Source: Aphanomyces cochlioides (lineage: Eukaryota; Oomycota; Saprolegniomycetes; Saprolegniales; Verrucalvaceae). From it: 64,000 nucleotides of DNA. Below the pieces are notes generated by a model, which was not told where the DNA came from, ran no database searches, and saw only the letters and a list, made by a program, of their open reading frames with translations. Location of the stretch: positions 2,542,001-2,606,000 of the forward strand of contig JAHQRK010000010.1 in assembly GCA_019828595.1 (NCBI GenBank). Direction: 5' to 3'. A program made the position numbers and the translations under genes. This document shows, in pieces, positions 11,178 through 22,627 of this stretch (position 1 is its first letter; each line of letters starts with the position of its first letter).

Positions 11178-11988
11178 GCTGGAAATTCAAAATTGTGTCC
11201 TACAACGTGGGAAATTGCAATCCACCAATCAGAGATGCGTATTGAAAATATCGGGTTTAGATTGGTTGGATCCAACTTTCCATACATGAGGACGATTAAA
11301 CCATGTCGTCTTTCTATTTTGGACGTCTTCTATCATCTCATGGAGTAACGATGCAAGTAGCTCTGCTGTTGCTGGGCATTTCCAGCCTTGAGGGTGATCA
11401 TGAACTTCGGACGTCAGTTCAAACGATAAGTATCAATTTTAAGAGTAATGTGGTTGTTAGTAGAGTGGTATTCATTTAAAGAGTTTTATCCGGATGAATC
11501 ATATTCTTCAAGATCATTTTCAAATTTGCAACTTTGAGGACATGCATGATGAATGACAGAAGGGAGCGTCAACCTGACAGGGGGCCAAGCAAGAGAGATA
11601 GAAAGGAAGACTTGTGGAGAGTTCGGGCGCGTCTGCGAGAGTTTTTGTGACAAAAACGTGTACGGTGGAGTCATGTCGTACGCGGTCGACTTTGTACGTC
11701 ACACCGAGATGGTCGATCAGAAAGGCGCGATGAACTTTCCACGCCTCAGGGTCTTCTTGTATTTGTATGGCTGATGTTCAGAGAAGGTACTGGCGCGGCG
11801 AGGTCCACATCCCATCTCCGAAAGTTCCTTCATCTGAGAGAAGAGATTATGCTGCTTGGAAATGCATTGTTGGAGCCGGATGTGTTCCGGACGCTAAATC
11901 TTGGGGAGTTACGTGCATCTCCTCCCAACGGCAATCCAAAAATACTCGTCGAACGCCATGGATGGCATTTGTGAAAAGGAGATCAAGG
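11178..11988. other. Upstream region of the Rac gene, no clear gene
   Basis: Several short open frames exist. The longest plus-strand frame is continuous with the Rac gene from 11767, but its extra 74 residues do not resemble any GTPase N-terminus and the family start is at 11989. I regard the stretch as promoter and 5' UTR. Confidence 0.45.
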
Positions 11989-12579
11989 ATGCAGAACATG
12001 AAGTGTGTCGTGGTGGGAGATGGTGCCGTCGGTAAAACGTGCGTGCTCATCTCGTACACGACCAATGCATTTCCTGGTGAATACATCCCGACAGTCTTCG
12101 ACAACTACAGCGCCAATGTCATGGTTGATTCGAAGCCAGTCAACCTCGGCTTATGGGATACAGCAGGCCAAGAAGACTACGACCGTCTTCGTCCCTTGAG
12201 CTATCCCCAAACGGACGTCTTCCTCATTTGCTTCTCCGTCGTCAGTCCTGCTTCCTTTGAGAACGTCAAGGCGAAATGGTATCCTGAGATCCAACACCAT
12301 GCCCCCGGCGTTCCGTTCATTCTTGTTGGTACCAAATTAGACTTGCGAGACGACGAAGACACGATTGAACGCTTGAAGGAGAAGCGACTCAAGCCGATCA
12401 CCACTGAGCAAGGCGAAGCACTCAAAAATGAGCTCGGCGCGTTCAAATACCTCGAATGCTCGGCGTTGACGCAGAAAGGACTCAAGCAAGTCTTTGACGA
12501 AGGCATTCGTTGTGTCTTGCATCACCACAAAAACCCCAAGAAGTCGGCGAGAAAGTTTGGTGGATGCTCGATTCTCTAA
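11989..12579 (+). CDS. Rho-family small GTPase, Rac type
   Basis: 196 aa, intronless. The G1 P-loop G-D-G-A-V-G-K-T-C, switch [10 protein letters not shown], switch [15 protein letters not shown]4 T-K-L-D-L and G5 C-S-A-L are all present and in order. The Rho-specific insert helix is present ([11 protein letters not shown]). The C-terminus has a basic stretch and the CAAX box C-S-I-L; the final Leu predicts geranylgeranylation and membrane anchoring. Such proteins cycle between GTP and GDP states to control actin and polarised growth; Rac is the usual Rho member in oomycetes. The ATG at 11989 gives the canonical family N-terminus. Convergent with the Ca2+-ATPase gene. Confidence 0.95.
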   Translation: MQNMKCVVVGDGAVGKTCVLISYTTNAFPGEYIPTVFDNYSANVMVDSKPVNLGLWDTAGQEDYDRLRPLSYPQTDVFLICFSVVSPASFENVKAKWYPEIQHHAPGVPFILVGTKLDLRDDEDTIERLKEKRLKPITTEQGEALKNELGAFKYLECSALTQKGLKQVFDEGIRCVLHHHKNPKKSARKFGGCSIL

Positions 12580-12756
12580 GTAAATATATATCTACGACGA
12601 TTATCTACGACGACTATGCGTTTTCGCGCCACCTCCTTGTCCATGACGTAAGCGAGCAAGCTTGTCGTCCACCGAAGAGCTTACTACGATGAAAAAAGGC
12701 AAGAACAAATTATGAATGAGATTGTATTCATACAGGAGCATGCAAGTTAGTATCGA

Positions 12757-15700
12757 CTAGGGTTTAACTACATCAGTGGCAGCAGTTCGACCACCGAGCC
12801 ACGTGGGCGTGGGGAGGAGGCGCAAGAGGAGCCCGAGTGGCAACGAGATGGCTGAAATGAGCAGGCAGTAAAACCACTGAGCAGCATTAAGGCCAACACA
12901 GGAGAAGGGCTTGCCGCCAAATTGGACAATGAGTACTTGAGCGCCGACTTGAAAGACGGAAATACTGGCAAAGATCGAATTGTCAGCGAGACCAGTGAAG
13001 ACATTGATTTCATCGTGGATCTTGCGGCAGTTGAGCTCATTGAAGAGCTGCATGAAGACAAAAGTATTGAAGATCATCGTGTAGTGCACCGACTGCGTGC
13101 CTTTGAGCTCTGGAGGTTGATCTGCTTTACGGCCGCTTGGCAAACCAAAGATGACTTCTCCCTTGAAAAGCAACACAATGAGCACGACGAGCTGATAAAT
13201 GCCCTGGCCAACAATGTGTTTGATCATCTTGGGGCTCAGCAAGGGCTGCGTGCGTGGGTATGGCTTTCTTTCAAGCATGGCTTGATTCGGTTTCTCCGTT
13301 GAAAGAGCCAACGACGCAAACGTGTCCATAATCAAGTTCACCCAAAGCAATTGGATTGCCGAAAGAGGTGATTCCTCAATCACAATAGCACCTAGTACGG
13401 CAAGTGTAATGGCGACGAAGTTGACTGTCAATTGGAACTGCAAAAACTTGGCAATTGAGTCGTACACATTGCGTCCCCACTTAACAGCATTCACAATTGA
13501 TGTGAAGTTATCGTCCATCAAGATAATATCGCATGCGTCCTTGGCGACAGCTGTGCCGCAAATACCTATAGCCACCAAAAATTCTCAGCACAGACGACGA
13601 ACAGGAATTTTTTACCCATGGCAAATCCGACGTTGGCTTTTTTCAACGCGGGAGCATCGTTCGTTCCGTCACCCGTGACGGCCACAACTTGGGGTCCGTA
13701 CGCTGCGACATTGGACTGCTTGAGGCCTGTCACGAGGGTGTACTTATCCTTGGGCGACGATCTTGCAAGAACGCGTAGTAATGGCCAAATCCTGTCGAAC
13801 TCTTCTTGGATGATTTCGCCGTGTTTGTCCAGCACACGGCTCCTGAACTCAGAGCCTAGAGAAATTTAGAACTTTCTAGGATGGCCTCGGCTCTACCTTC
13901 CATCGTTAGGGCTCCATCGTTAGGCTTCAAGATGCCACACTTCGATGCAATGCTTCGAGCCGTCACGATGTTATCACCCGTGACCATGCGGACAACAATG
14001 CCAGCTCGGTGGCACTGACGAATGGCTTCAGGCACTTCCGGTCGCACGGGATCTTCAATACCAACGATAGCAATGCATGTCAGATCGGTCTCAATGTCAT
14101 CGTCTGGCCATTGCTTGACCTCGTCTGTCGAAATGTCCAAGTCGCGAATGGCAAGACATAACGTGCGGTAGCCTTGGCCAGCATATTTTTCAATGATAGA
14201 GTGACCAATATCATCCTTCTCTGCTTGGGTAAGGTCAGCCACACTTCCATCTAGACGCTTCATTTTCGAGCAAAGTCCCAAAACGACTTCAGTCGCGCCT
14301 TTGCAATAGACGCGGCAGTTGACCCCGCGCGCCGCTACGACACTCATTCGTTTCTTCTTGCTGCTAAACGTCAACATATGCGCAACAGGATGGGCTTTGC
14401 GAACACTAGAGTAGTCAATTCCTAGATCTTTGCAAAATGTCAAGAGCGCGCATTCGGTCTTGTTGCCCGTGTGCTCAAAAGGTTGGCCAGGAACTACACC
14501 GACATTTTTACGGCTGAACTGCTGATGAGCCATACCTTTGGGAGGAAGAATTTCTGCCGTTGAGTTCAGACAAACTCCATGGGAGAAAGCTTCTTTGAGA
14601 CTGTCCGAGATCTCTCCTTGGAGTTGCGCCGCCGCACTGTACTCTTTTCCACCAAGCCAGCATTGCATGACAGTCATTCGATTCGTTGTCAAAGTGCCTA
14701 GACAAGAGGTAAGACCATTGACAACGTATGACACTAGGAACCTGTCTTGTCCGAGCAAATGGTTGTCGCACTGCCCATCGTCTCGCAGGCATCCAAGTGG
14801 CGCACAAGATTGTTGTCCAGCAACATTTTCTTGACGGAGAAGGCGAGCGAAATTGTCACGGCGAGAGGCAAACCTTCAGGAATAGCCACGACAAGCACTG
14901 TGACCGCCGTAATGAAAAAATGAAGGTAATCAGTGGCGTATTCCTTCTTCCACTCTGTTTTGCCATCGCCAAACGTCTCAATTGAGAAGCGAATCGTCAT
15001 GGCCAAGAAGACAATCGCAGCCGTGGACGTACCGAACTTGGCGATGTGCACCGTGAGTTTGTTGAGCTTGCCTTGGAGAGGGCTCTCTGCAGCTTCGTCG
15101 TACACTTCTTCTTGCTCCTTTTTGGCCACGGGAACGTCGTCCACTGGACCAACGGCACTTTCTTTCTTTGGTTTCTTCTTTGCTTTCTTCTCTTCTTCAG
15201 CCCCTTTGCCTTGAACGAGAGCAGAGATGATCCCAGACTGCGAGTTGACACCCACACACACGACAAGCATCTTGGCCACGCCCTCCATGACACGCGTGCC
15301 ACTATACATGATAGGGGCTTCAACACGACTCTTCTTGAGGAGATCCGTTTCGCCCGTCATTGCACTTTCATCAATCTTGATATCGCTCTCGTCAAAAACC
15401 AATCCATCCGCGGGAAGGATATCTCCAAGATCGACGCGAACAACATCACCAACGAGAATATGGTATTTGGACACTTCACACGGCTCACCGTTGCGAATGA
15501 CTTTGATCCGTTCGTCTTCCTTGACTGCATTGAGAGCTGCGAACTGCTTTTCCTTTTGGTAATCATTCACTGCCGAGACAGTGATGACGAGTAGCACGGC
15601 AAACAAAATCGACGAGCCTTCAATCCACTCTGCACTTTCTCCTTCCATGGTGAGACCCAAGATGAGAGACACAATGCCCGACAATGTGAGCACAATGATG

Positions 15701-15984
15701 GTCGTGTCGTGGAAAGCTTCCCACATGAGTTCAAGAATCGTTGCTGGCCTGGGTGGTTCTATGTAATTGCGTCCAAAGGTGGCTTCGCGGGACTTTAAGT
15801 CATCTGCCTTGGACGTATCGAGACCGCGTTCCAGACTGGTGCGAAGCCCGGCCGCAACTCCTTCGATTCCGCCCGCCATCTTCAACGCTTCTTCGATTCT
15901 CTCGTGAGGAGTTTCTACCAGCTTGATAAGATCAGCGGTGGCGAACTTAAAGCCCCCGCTGCTGCCTCCATGGCTTTGAATCAT
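12757..15984 (-). CDS. P-type Ca2+-transporting ATPase, type IIB (PMCA-like), four exons
   Basis: About 1,045 aa after removing three short introns. The phosphorylation motif D-K-T-G-T-L-T is split by an intron near 14708-14751. Other marks: T-G-E in the actuator domain (A-M-T-G-E-T-D), K-G-A in the nucleotide-binding domain, T-G-D-N, the hinge [13 protein letters not shown]4 with P-E-G-L-P, and the last six membrane helices. The N-terminus (residues 1-60) and the E-R-I-E-E-A-L-K...G-L-R-T-S-L start resemble PMCA/ACA pumps, which expel Ca2+ from the cytosol using ATP. An acidic/lysine-rich insert sits between M2 and M3 ([10 protein letters not shown]). I chose the first in-frame ATG (15984); the open frame extends to 16029 without an ATG. 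No long C-terminal calmodulin domain is seen. Confidence 0.93.
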
Positions 15985-16455
15985 TCGCCGCCCCGTCCGA
16001 AAAGCCGAATGGCCATTTCGAAACGGCACCAGTTCGCGCCAGAAATAGATTTACTGTTAGTCACACGATGAAAAGGCGCATAAAATATGACAGGCAATAT
16101 CAGTTTAAATAGGTTTTCTGCTAGAACGAATATTGCCTGCCATAATTTATACTTGAACGAACTAAACCGGCAAATGGTGTAGTATACTGCGACATCGCAC
16201 TCGCCCTTATAAATAGAACTACAAGCAGGGAAAATGCATATTCAGGGCAAGAACGTCTCGCTACAGCAGTAGTGTCGATTGGCGAAAGCTTGAGCCTGGC
16301 TTGCAATGGAATTTGTACAGATTAGGTGAGAACACAATACTTGCGCAAACTGCACTGCTTGCTCTTAGTGTGAATACATAGCTGTCCTCACTAATAACTG
16401 TCAGATTACGCCGGACTTTATTTCAGGAGATGCTATATAACATATGAAGTCATTA
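15985..16455. other. Promoter side of the Ca2+-ATPase gene, no gene seen
   Basis: AT-rich sequence upstream of the pump gene, with no coherent coding frame. It ends at the MITE-like element starting at 16456. Confidence 0.4.
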
Positions 16456-17009
16456 GAGAGTTTTCGCAACTTCGATTATAGATGTGATTATATTATAGCC
16501 CATAGTCAAGTCTATAGTATAATCAACACTCAGAAATTCTTTTCGCAGTTCATTGAAATTATTGATTTTGACTATAAGCTGGTGTAATGAGTGACAGAGG
16601 TTCTGGGTGTCGTCGTGATTGCTTGAACAACTGAACATCATGCTTGCGCTCGACAATGCTATATCTGCTCGAAATATATGGTTAATGATACCTCAAGAAC
16701 GATCTCAATTTGAACCCTTGAATGACGTGATTTGCGTGGCCTTGTTTGGACTTATGAAAGCAGGAACAAAGCGGTTGGCGGCTTGCATGCATATTATTCT
16801 CTCAAATTCTATTCATTATTTGCGACTTCATTGATATTATATGACACAGTATATAAATCGACAGAGGAAATTTTTCATGATTATAGAGGGCGATCTATAG
16901 TCATTTTCCATCAAAATTTGACTATAGATTTATGAATTATCAGAGGCACTCTCGAAAATCGATATTCTATAATCAAATCTATAATATAATCGAGTTTGCG
17001 AAAACTCCG
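16456..17009. mobile_element. MITE-like element with imperfect terminal inverted repeats
   Basis: The left end reads GAGTTTTCGCAACTTCGATT from 16458; the right end, read on the minus strand from 17007, is GAGTTTTCGCAAACTCGATT. Similarity continues for about 40 bases with A/T-rich GATTATAG-type motifs. A TA dinucleotide lies just outside both ends (16454-16455 and 17010-17011), as expected for a Tc1/mariner-type duplication. The element is about 554 bp, non-coding and AT-rich. It occupies most of the only long gap in the housekeeping block. Confidence 0.6.
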
Positions 17010-17283
17010 TATTGTCCCTGCGCACTGATACTAGAGGCAGAGTAGGAATGTTTAAACGCTTGGATAGAATATGCCTCTGCGGTATGCCCAATATTGCTAT
17101 CAGCGAGTCATCTCTAGCCTCCAAACGAATGCTGGACGTTCAGAGGTCTTCGCTTCAAAGCCCTGGACCGAGAGATAGATCGAACTTGTATTCTCGGAGT
17201 ATAAAATTATGAGATTGTATAAAATGATAGGATTACTGTGATAATTTATATACCACCTGTAGCATTTTATACTCAATTGACGG

Positions 17284-19496
17284 ATGGCGACTGAAGTCCA
17301 AGCGCTCTTCACGGAGCTCCATGCAGCTCTTGAGCAGGAGAATTACCAGAAAGCCGTCGACTTGAGCAACAAGAGTACTCAAAACTTGCCATATTTGTTC
17401 TTATTCTGTCATGATAGTCCGTGCGAAAGCTCCAAATGATGCCGATGCGATCCGTGTCAAATGCCAATCCCTCCTCCGTTTGGGAAAAGTAATGCTCCAT
17501 GTCGATGATAGTAGCTGACATTGTATGCGCAGTTCGATAAAGCATTGGAAGTGGCAGCCAAAGTCTCAGAGCTCAAGGTGGAGCAAGCCTATTGCCTTTA
17601 CAAACTCCAACGCGTACGCAATTGCATCGTTCGCATGGGATTTGATCACGTATGCAGGATCAAGATGCATTAAATGTCATCTCGACGTTCCCTGAACCTA
17701 AGACAAAGTCTGTGTTGCATTTGAAAGCTCAAGCGGTATATCTCCATGTATTACTCTCTCTGAAACGATGCGTAGCACTACCGTCTGAACAATTACGACG
17801 CGTGTATTTCGATCTACGAAGGCCTTTTGAGTTCTGCTGCTGCCACTGATGACACAACCGAGCTCAAGACGAACCTCTTGGCGGCATATGTTGCTGCTGG
17901 ACGCGGCTCGGAGATTGTCCGTCGTTCTCTCGATGTAGTACTCCCCAATCAACTATGTTGACAAATACCTAGGCGGAAGGGAGCTACGAAGTCGCGTTTA
18001 ACAAATCTCTCGCTGCTCTGCAAGCTAAAGACAACGTTGGGGCCCGTGAACAACTGGCCCAAGCTGAGCGTAAATCATCAATCCAGCTCTGAACGATGAT
18101 GATGATGGCTTTGATAGAATTGTGCCGAGAAACTTTGGCCAGCGAAGGCTATTCCCCCGAGGAAATCGAACAAGAAGCCAAGATTATCCATGTCCAAGAA
18201 GCTTATGTGGCTCAACTCTCTGGTGACAATGAGCGTGCTTTGGAAACCTATCGCCAAGTGGCCAAGTCTGTCTTTCCTCATTTGTATCTTCTCACTTTCA
18301 CGTAGATCTGAAGCCGATCTTGGCCTTGTTGCTGTCGCTCTCAACAACATTGCGTGCATCCAGATGGATTCATTCGATTCGCTCAAGCGTCTCCGCGCTA
18401 TCTCGAAAGAAAAGTGTACGCCTAGCCAACACCAAGCCATTCTTGCCAACACGGCGCTCTTGCTCTCGCACATGAACAAGCCCGATGAAGCCCGCGCCGT
18501 CGTTGCTTCCCTAGCTGCTTCAGCTCCTCACTCGCCATTCCTTCCCCCTCTTCTACTCCATCTCGAATCTGATCTTGCTGCCTTGGCCGAGACACTCAAA
18601 GAGAACAAGTCCCCGGAAGGCTATCTCCATCTCGCCCACGTCTACTCCGTTCTCGGACATCCTTCAAAAGCTGCCGATGCGATCCGTCAAATCTCAGCAA
18701 TCCAGCACACGCCCGGCACCGTCGCTACTCTTGTGGCTCTGTACAATGCTGCCCTAGATACCAAGAGCGCTGAGCAAGTGACTGCTGCTGCTCTTCAGCA
18801 TGCTTCTTCCTCTGCTGTGCTTTTGGAAGGCGATGGTGTCGCCAAACTCAGCAAAGGACAATATGCTGATGCCGCCGCGGCGTTTACTCGATTGCTCGAT
18901 GGCGGTAGCGACTTGGAGCCTGAAAGCCGTGTGCGATGCTTGGCTTACTTGGTCATCGCACTCTCATTTGTTGATCCTACCCAAGCCGTCGAGCGCGCTG
19001 TCACGTTGCCTGACGTGACGCCTAGCGATCAACCATTGCAGGACTTGGTCAAGCGTGCTCCTCGACCTAAGGCGGCTGTTGTTGCTGCCTTGACCCCCAA
19101 AGAGTTGCCTATTCTTGCAGCTTGGTGACTCAGTTTGTTGCTTGTAGGAAGAAGAAGCGAGCTGAGAATCGTGAACGAGTCCTACGTAAGCGTGCCAAAC
19201 GCAAGGCGTTGTACATTGCGTCCCTCAAGGCGAAACCCGACTACAATCCTCTTATCGGTTTGGTGAATCCTGACCCTGAACGATGGATTCCTCGCAAACA
19301 GCGCAGTCGTCGCGGTCGCAAGAACCGCAACAAGTTTGTCGGAGCTCAAGGTGCTGGCATGGCGACGCAAAAGGATGCACTCAAGCTCGATGCTGCTGCT
19401 CGTGCTGCGGCAAAGAAAGCTGCCCCTGCGACCGAAAAAGGCGTACTCGTTACCGATGGACCGTCTAAGAATCGCAAAGCGCGCAAGCGTCGTTAG
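17284..19496 (+). CDS. SRP72: Signal recognition particle subunit SRP72, multi-exon
   Basis: TPR-rich N-terminus (M-A-T-E-V-Q-A-L-F-T-E-L; L-R-L-G-K-F-D-K-A-L-E) assembled from several small exons with short GT...AG introns, followed by a long exon from about 18307. The C-terminal exon from about 19149 carries the conserved SRP72 RNA-binding region: basic K-K-K-R-A-E-N-R-E-R then P-D-P-E-R-W-I-P-R-K-Q-R-S, followed by a Lys/Ala-rich tail. SRP72 with SRP68 binds 7SL RNA in the particle that targets ribosomes to the ER. Introns I could place: from GTACTC near 17371 and from GTAATG near 17488; others are visible as frame changes up to 18306. The stop codon lies three bases from the stop of the convergent bL19m gene. 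Confidence 0.9.
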
Positions 19497-19499
19497 GAT

Positions 19500-19943
19500 T
19501 TACAATGTCGTAAAGCGAGGCGCTTTGTCTCGGAGATAATACAGTTTGGCTCGTCGGACTTTCTTCTGGCCATTGCTAATGAACTTTTCCTTGAGGAGCT
19601 TGACGGACACCAAGAGCGGCGAGTGCTTGAAGATCTTCTGTTCAAAACCGCATTCGGCGATGTGATTACGAATCGTGAACGAGCTTGCGATACCGCGGTT
19701 ACGCTCTGCGATCACAACGCCCTTGATACGTTGGGTCTTTTGGGTCGACTTGTTGAGCATGAGCTCGACTTCGACGGCATCACCTGGGCGAAACGATTCA
19801 AAATTTTCTCCGATGCGTTGCTGTGCCTTGGCAACTTCTTCCGCATGCAACTGAGTCATCAAGTGGCCAGCACGGCGAGAAGGATGGTTCAGCTTGGTCT
19901 TGACACCCGTCGAGAAGGCGCGCAGCGCCATGTTTTGAAGCAT
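19500..19943 (-). CDS. Mitochondrial ribosomal protein bL19m
   Basis: 147 aa. The core F-R-P-G-D-A-V-E-V-E-L, then G-V-V-I-A-E-R-N-R-G-I-A-S-S-F-T-I-R and V-R-R-A-K-L-Y-Y-L-R-D-K is the bacterial L19 signature, a large-subunit protein at the subunit interface. The N-terminal extension (M-L-Q-N-M-A-L-R-A-F-S-T-G) is basic, hydrophobic and acid-free, fitting a mitochondrial presequence. The open frame continues upstream to 20030, but the ATG at 19943 fits best. Convergent and almost touching SRP72; divergent from the small gene at 20156. Confidence 0.9.
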   Translation of the reverse strand: MLQNMALRAFSTGVKTKLNHPSRRAGHLMTQLHAEEVAKAQQRIGENFESFRPGDAVEVELMLNKSTQKTQRIKGVVIAERNRGIASSFTIRNHIAECGFEQKIFKHSPLLVSVKLLKEKFISNGQKKVRRAKLYYLRDKAPRFTTL

Positions 19944-20155
19944 CTTGTTGCGAAATGACCACAAAGCACCATCGATATATTTTAGCCAATTAAAATAAAC
20001 AAATGGAAAAATCGACCAATTATATTTCATTCATTTTTAATTTAATGAATTTTACCCGTTTTAGGTGTGAAGGGGTTTCTGTTCGGGGTGCAGGGGTTTA
20101 TGACAATTTTCGTGTTTTTGTCTCCATTTTTGAAAAATCCGTGGCCATCGTCATC
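19944..20155. promoter_or_regulatory. Shared intergenic promoter region with two CCAAT motifs
   Basis: 212 bp separate the divergent start codons of bL19m and the 61-aa gene. CCAAT occurs at 19986-19990 and 20016-20020 in an AT-rich context. The arrangement suggests a bidirectional promoter (inference). Confidence 0.45.
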
Positions 20156-20390
20156 ATGGGATTCAAAGCTGTGGGTGACCAAACCAAGGTTTTAGTCGGC
20201 GTGCTCTTGGGAATGGGCGTGTGCTCGATCCCGCTTTTCTGGAGTAAGTTGCTTGACCCGAGGACTGGCATTAATTGTGCCGTGATTTGTAGAAACAAAG
20301 CGTGGCCACGACCTGTTCTCGCAAGAAAAACCACAAGCGATTTACGAAGCTGAAGTGAAGAGACAATTGGACCCTTTCAAGAAAGAATAA
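20156..20390 (+). CDS. Small single-pass membrane protein, two exons
   Basis: Exon 20156-20243 and exon 20293-20390, joined over a 49-nt GTAAG...GTAG intron, give 61 aa. The protein begins M-G-F-K-A-V-G-D-Q-T-K, has one hydrophobic segment (V-L-V-G-V-L-L-G-M-G-V-C-S-I-P-L-F-W), and a charged tail with Q-A-I-Y-E-A-E-V-K-R-Q-L-D-P-F. The look is that of small inner-mitochondrial-membrane or assembly-factor proteins, but I cannot name it. Neither exon gives a coherent protein unspliced, and the canonical splice sites support the model. Confidence 0.7.
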
Positions 20391-21019
20391 CAATCGATAG
20401 AATATATCCAAAGTTACCCAGACGCTGCAGAGGTGGTCAAACACAAAACACGGAGACACCACTTGTCGGACGTCGTTTGCCTCGTCCTTTTACACTGAAA
20501 GTAGGTCTCTGCAAACATCACGGGAGTATGCAACTCGGGAGCAATGTGTGATTGGGATGTAGATCTTTGTCCAGGCAGTCTGACGGGCCACATGAAGATC
20601 ACTGTACTTCATCATCTCGACCGTCCATTCCACAACTGAAACTACTGCATGTGCGATAAGTTGTACAATTCAAGCCGGCACGGACACTGCTGTTGGCATC
20701 ATTACTCATGTGTGATCATGTCTTCCTTTCGCTCTTTGCAGCATGGACACTGTAACTTGGGCAAGGCGGTGCATTAGAGGTCCAACTTGAGAAACTCAAA
20801 GACTTCGGCAAAAATCATTTCCATAAAGTAAAATCAATTGTTTTCACAAATTCAGAAATTAATCTTTTTATGAAAGCCTTTGGAAATGAATACGTCATAA
20901 TATGCATTTAGGGAGTGCAAAGACTAAGATAATTTTATTGCATACAAATATCAAGATATTATGAAAAATTTTATTTGGGAAGATTTCCAAAATAAGTTCT
21001 GCGGTCAACAAAACGAAGA
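20391..21019. other. Intergenic; possible small cysteine-containing minus-strand gene
   Basis: The part 20430-20830 is less AT-rich than its surroundings. On the minus strand it shows short coherent pieces (M-E-M-I-F-A-E-V-F-E-F-L-K; a C-P-C-C-K-E-R piece; A-W-T-K-I-Y-I-P-I-T-H-C) separated by possible tiny introns. No complete model could be built. The rest (20830-21010) is AT-rich. Confidence 0.25.
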
Positions 21020-22627
21020 ATGTTTCCTCAGTTCGGGCAAACGGGCGGCGCGCGGGTGCGTTGGATGAATCAAGTGTTTGGATCTAGACTTTCCTCCTTT
21101 TAGGCCTCCCTTGTGGAATTTAATGCGGGAAAAATGAGTGCAGTGCCGAAAGAACCCGGAAGCAACAAGCTTATCGTGAGTCCAGAGCCCCAGAAAGGCA
21201 AGATTTGCCTTGTGCGCGGAGATGACAATCTTCTGCACTTTCAATGGAAGAACCGGACGACTGGAGCCTCCGTTGATGTAAGGCGATGATAGTGATCTGT
21301 GATTGACAAAGATTCATACAGGACTACATCATCTTCCCCCAAGACGCAACCTTCGACAAAGTAGATACATCGCGACCAAATGATCGCGTCTATGTGCTTC
21401 AGTACAAGGGATCCTCTCGCCGATTCTTCTACTGGATGCAGGTATATTCGATGAAGAATGTGAATACTCGACAACGAATGTTTTGGATAGAACAAGGACA
21501 ACTCGAAAGATGTCGAACAAGTGAAGAAGGTCAACGAGTTGATGAATTCGACTGCTCCAACGCCGTCCACACGTAACACTGGAGGCGGCGCAAATTCCCA
21601 GCTCGATCACAATGCAATCATGCAAATGCTTGGGTATACATTCTTTCCCGCGCAAGTTTGTTGAGTTTTGTCGAGTAGAGCACTAGGCGGTGGACAAGAC
21701 GAAGGTGGAGCTCCCAACTCTGTTCAAATGGCAGAATTGCAGCAGATTCTCCAGCATATGGGTATGCCTCAAGGTATCCAAGGCTGGAGACAGCTTGTCT
21801 TAACACATTCGATAGGCGGCAACACGGCAGCATCTCCAGTCAGCTCCCCTGTGCCGCAACACGAAGCTGAATCTCCACATGACGACGTCAACATGGAAGA
21901 AATGAGTGAAGAAGAACTTCTTCGCTTGGCCATCGAGGAAAGCATGCGCGACGCCCACGAAGGAGACAACAACGAAGGAGGTGACGATGACAAAGAAGAC
22001 TAAGAGCAATAATCAATTGACTTTGTTGGTCTGTAGTCGCCTCACCAACTCCACCTCCCAGCATCCAACCTCCACCTTCCGGCATCCAACTGGCCGACCT
22101 CCAGCGAGCTATGGCAATCGCTCAATCCCAAGTACGCCTGCACTTTGTCGATATGCACTGTCGTCGTTTCAGGCATCAGCAAGTCGACCTGTTTCTATCA
22201 ACCAGCTCTTGCAGCAGGTAGAGTCACTGTTCGACCAGCATTGGCTCATTGGCTCCAGCCGGTAGTCTTCGAGCTCCTTCATGATCCAGCTGTCCAAGCC
22301 GAGTTGTTGCCGCATTTGCCCGAAACTCTCCAGACGCCCGAAGAATTGCTAGACACGGTTCAAAATGGAACCATCTTTTTCACCTAACATGTCGAGACAG
22401 ACACGCACTCCCCAGCTCCAGCAATGTGTCGGTGCACTTGCCCAAGCTCTCAACACCGCTAACTTTAATGGCATTTTGAGCAACTTTGGACTCAACCCAT
22501 CAGCCGGACAAGAACACCTTCTTCGTGGAGATGGTCAAAATCTCGTCAAACTTCGTGTAATCATGTTATAGGCATCCGTGCATTCCTTGCCGCGATCCAA
22601 GACTGGGCCAACAAGCAGACAGAGTAG
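21020..22627 (+). CDS. RPN13: Proteasomal ubiquitin receptor RPN13/ADRM1, multi-exon
   Basis: The N-terminal Pru domain is assembled from M-F-P-Q-F-G-Q-T-G-G plus, after a 30-nt intron (21074-21103), L-V-E-F-N-A-G-K-M-S, then K-G-K-I-C-L-V-R-G-D-D-N-L-L-H-F-Q-W and D-D-Y-I-I-F-P-Q-D-A. It continues V-Y-V-L-Q-Y-K-G-S-S-R-R-F-F-Y-W-M-Q. This domain docks on RPN2 and binds ubiquitin. The middle carries an acidic S-E-E-E-L-L-R-L-A-I-E-E-S-M stretch resembling a ubiquitin-interacting motif, unusual for RPN13. The C-terminal DEUBAD region ends L-L-R-G-D-G then I-R-A-F-L-A-A-I-Q-D-W-A-N-K, the part that binds UCH37-type deubiquitinases. At least six short introns are implied by frame changes. Confidence 0.88.

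Noticed and set aside
11767..11988. N-terminal extension of the Rac GTPase frame
   Set aside because: The added 74 residues have no resemblance to GTPases, while the ATG at 11989 gives the exact family start.
16030..17283. Small genes in the gap between Ca2+-ATPase and SRP72
   Set aside because: Open frames of 60-71 codons are as expected by chance and overlap the MITE-like ends.
20391..20830. A definite cysteine-rich secreted protein on the minus strand
   Set aside because: Coherent peptide pieces exist but need several unproven tiny introns and show no signal peptide; kept only as a low-confidence note.
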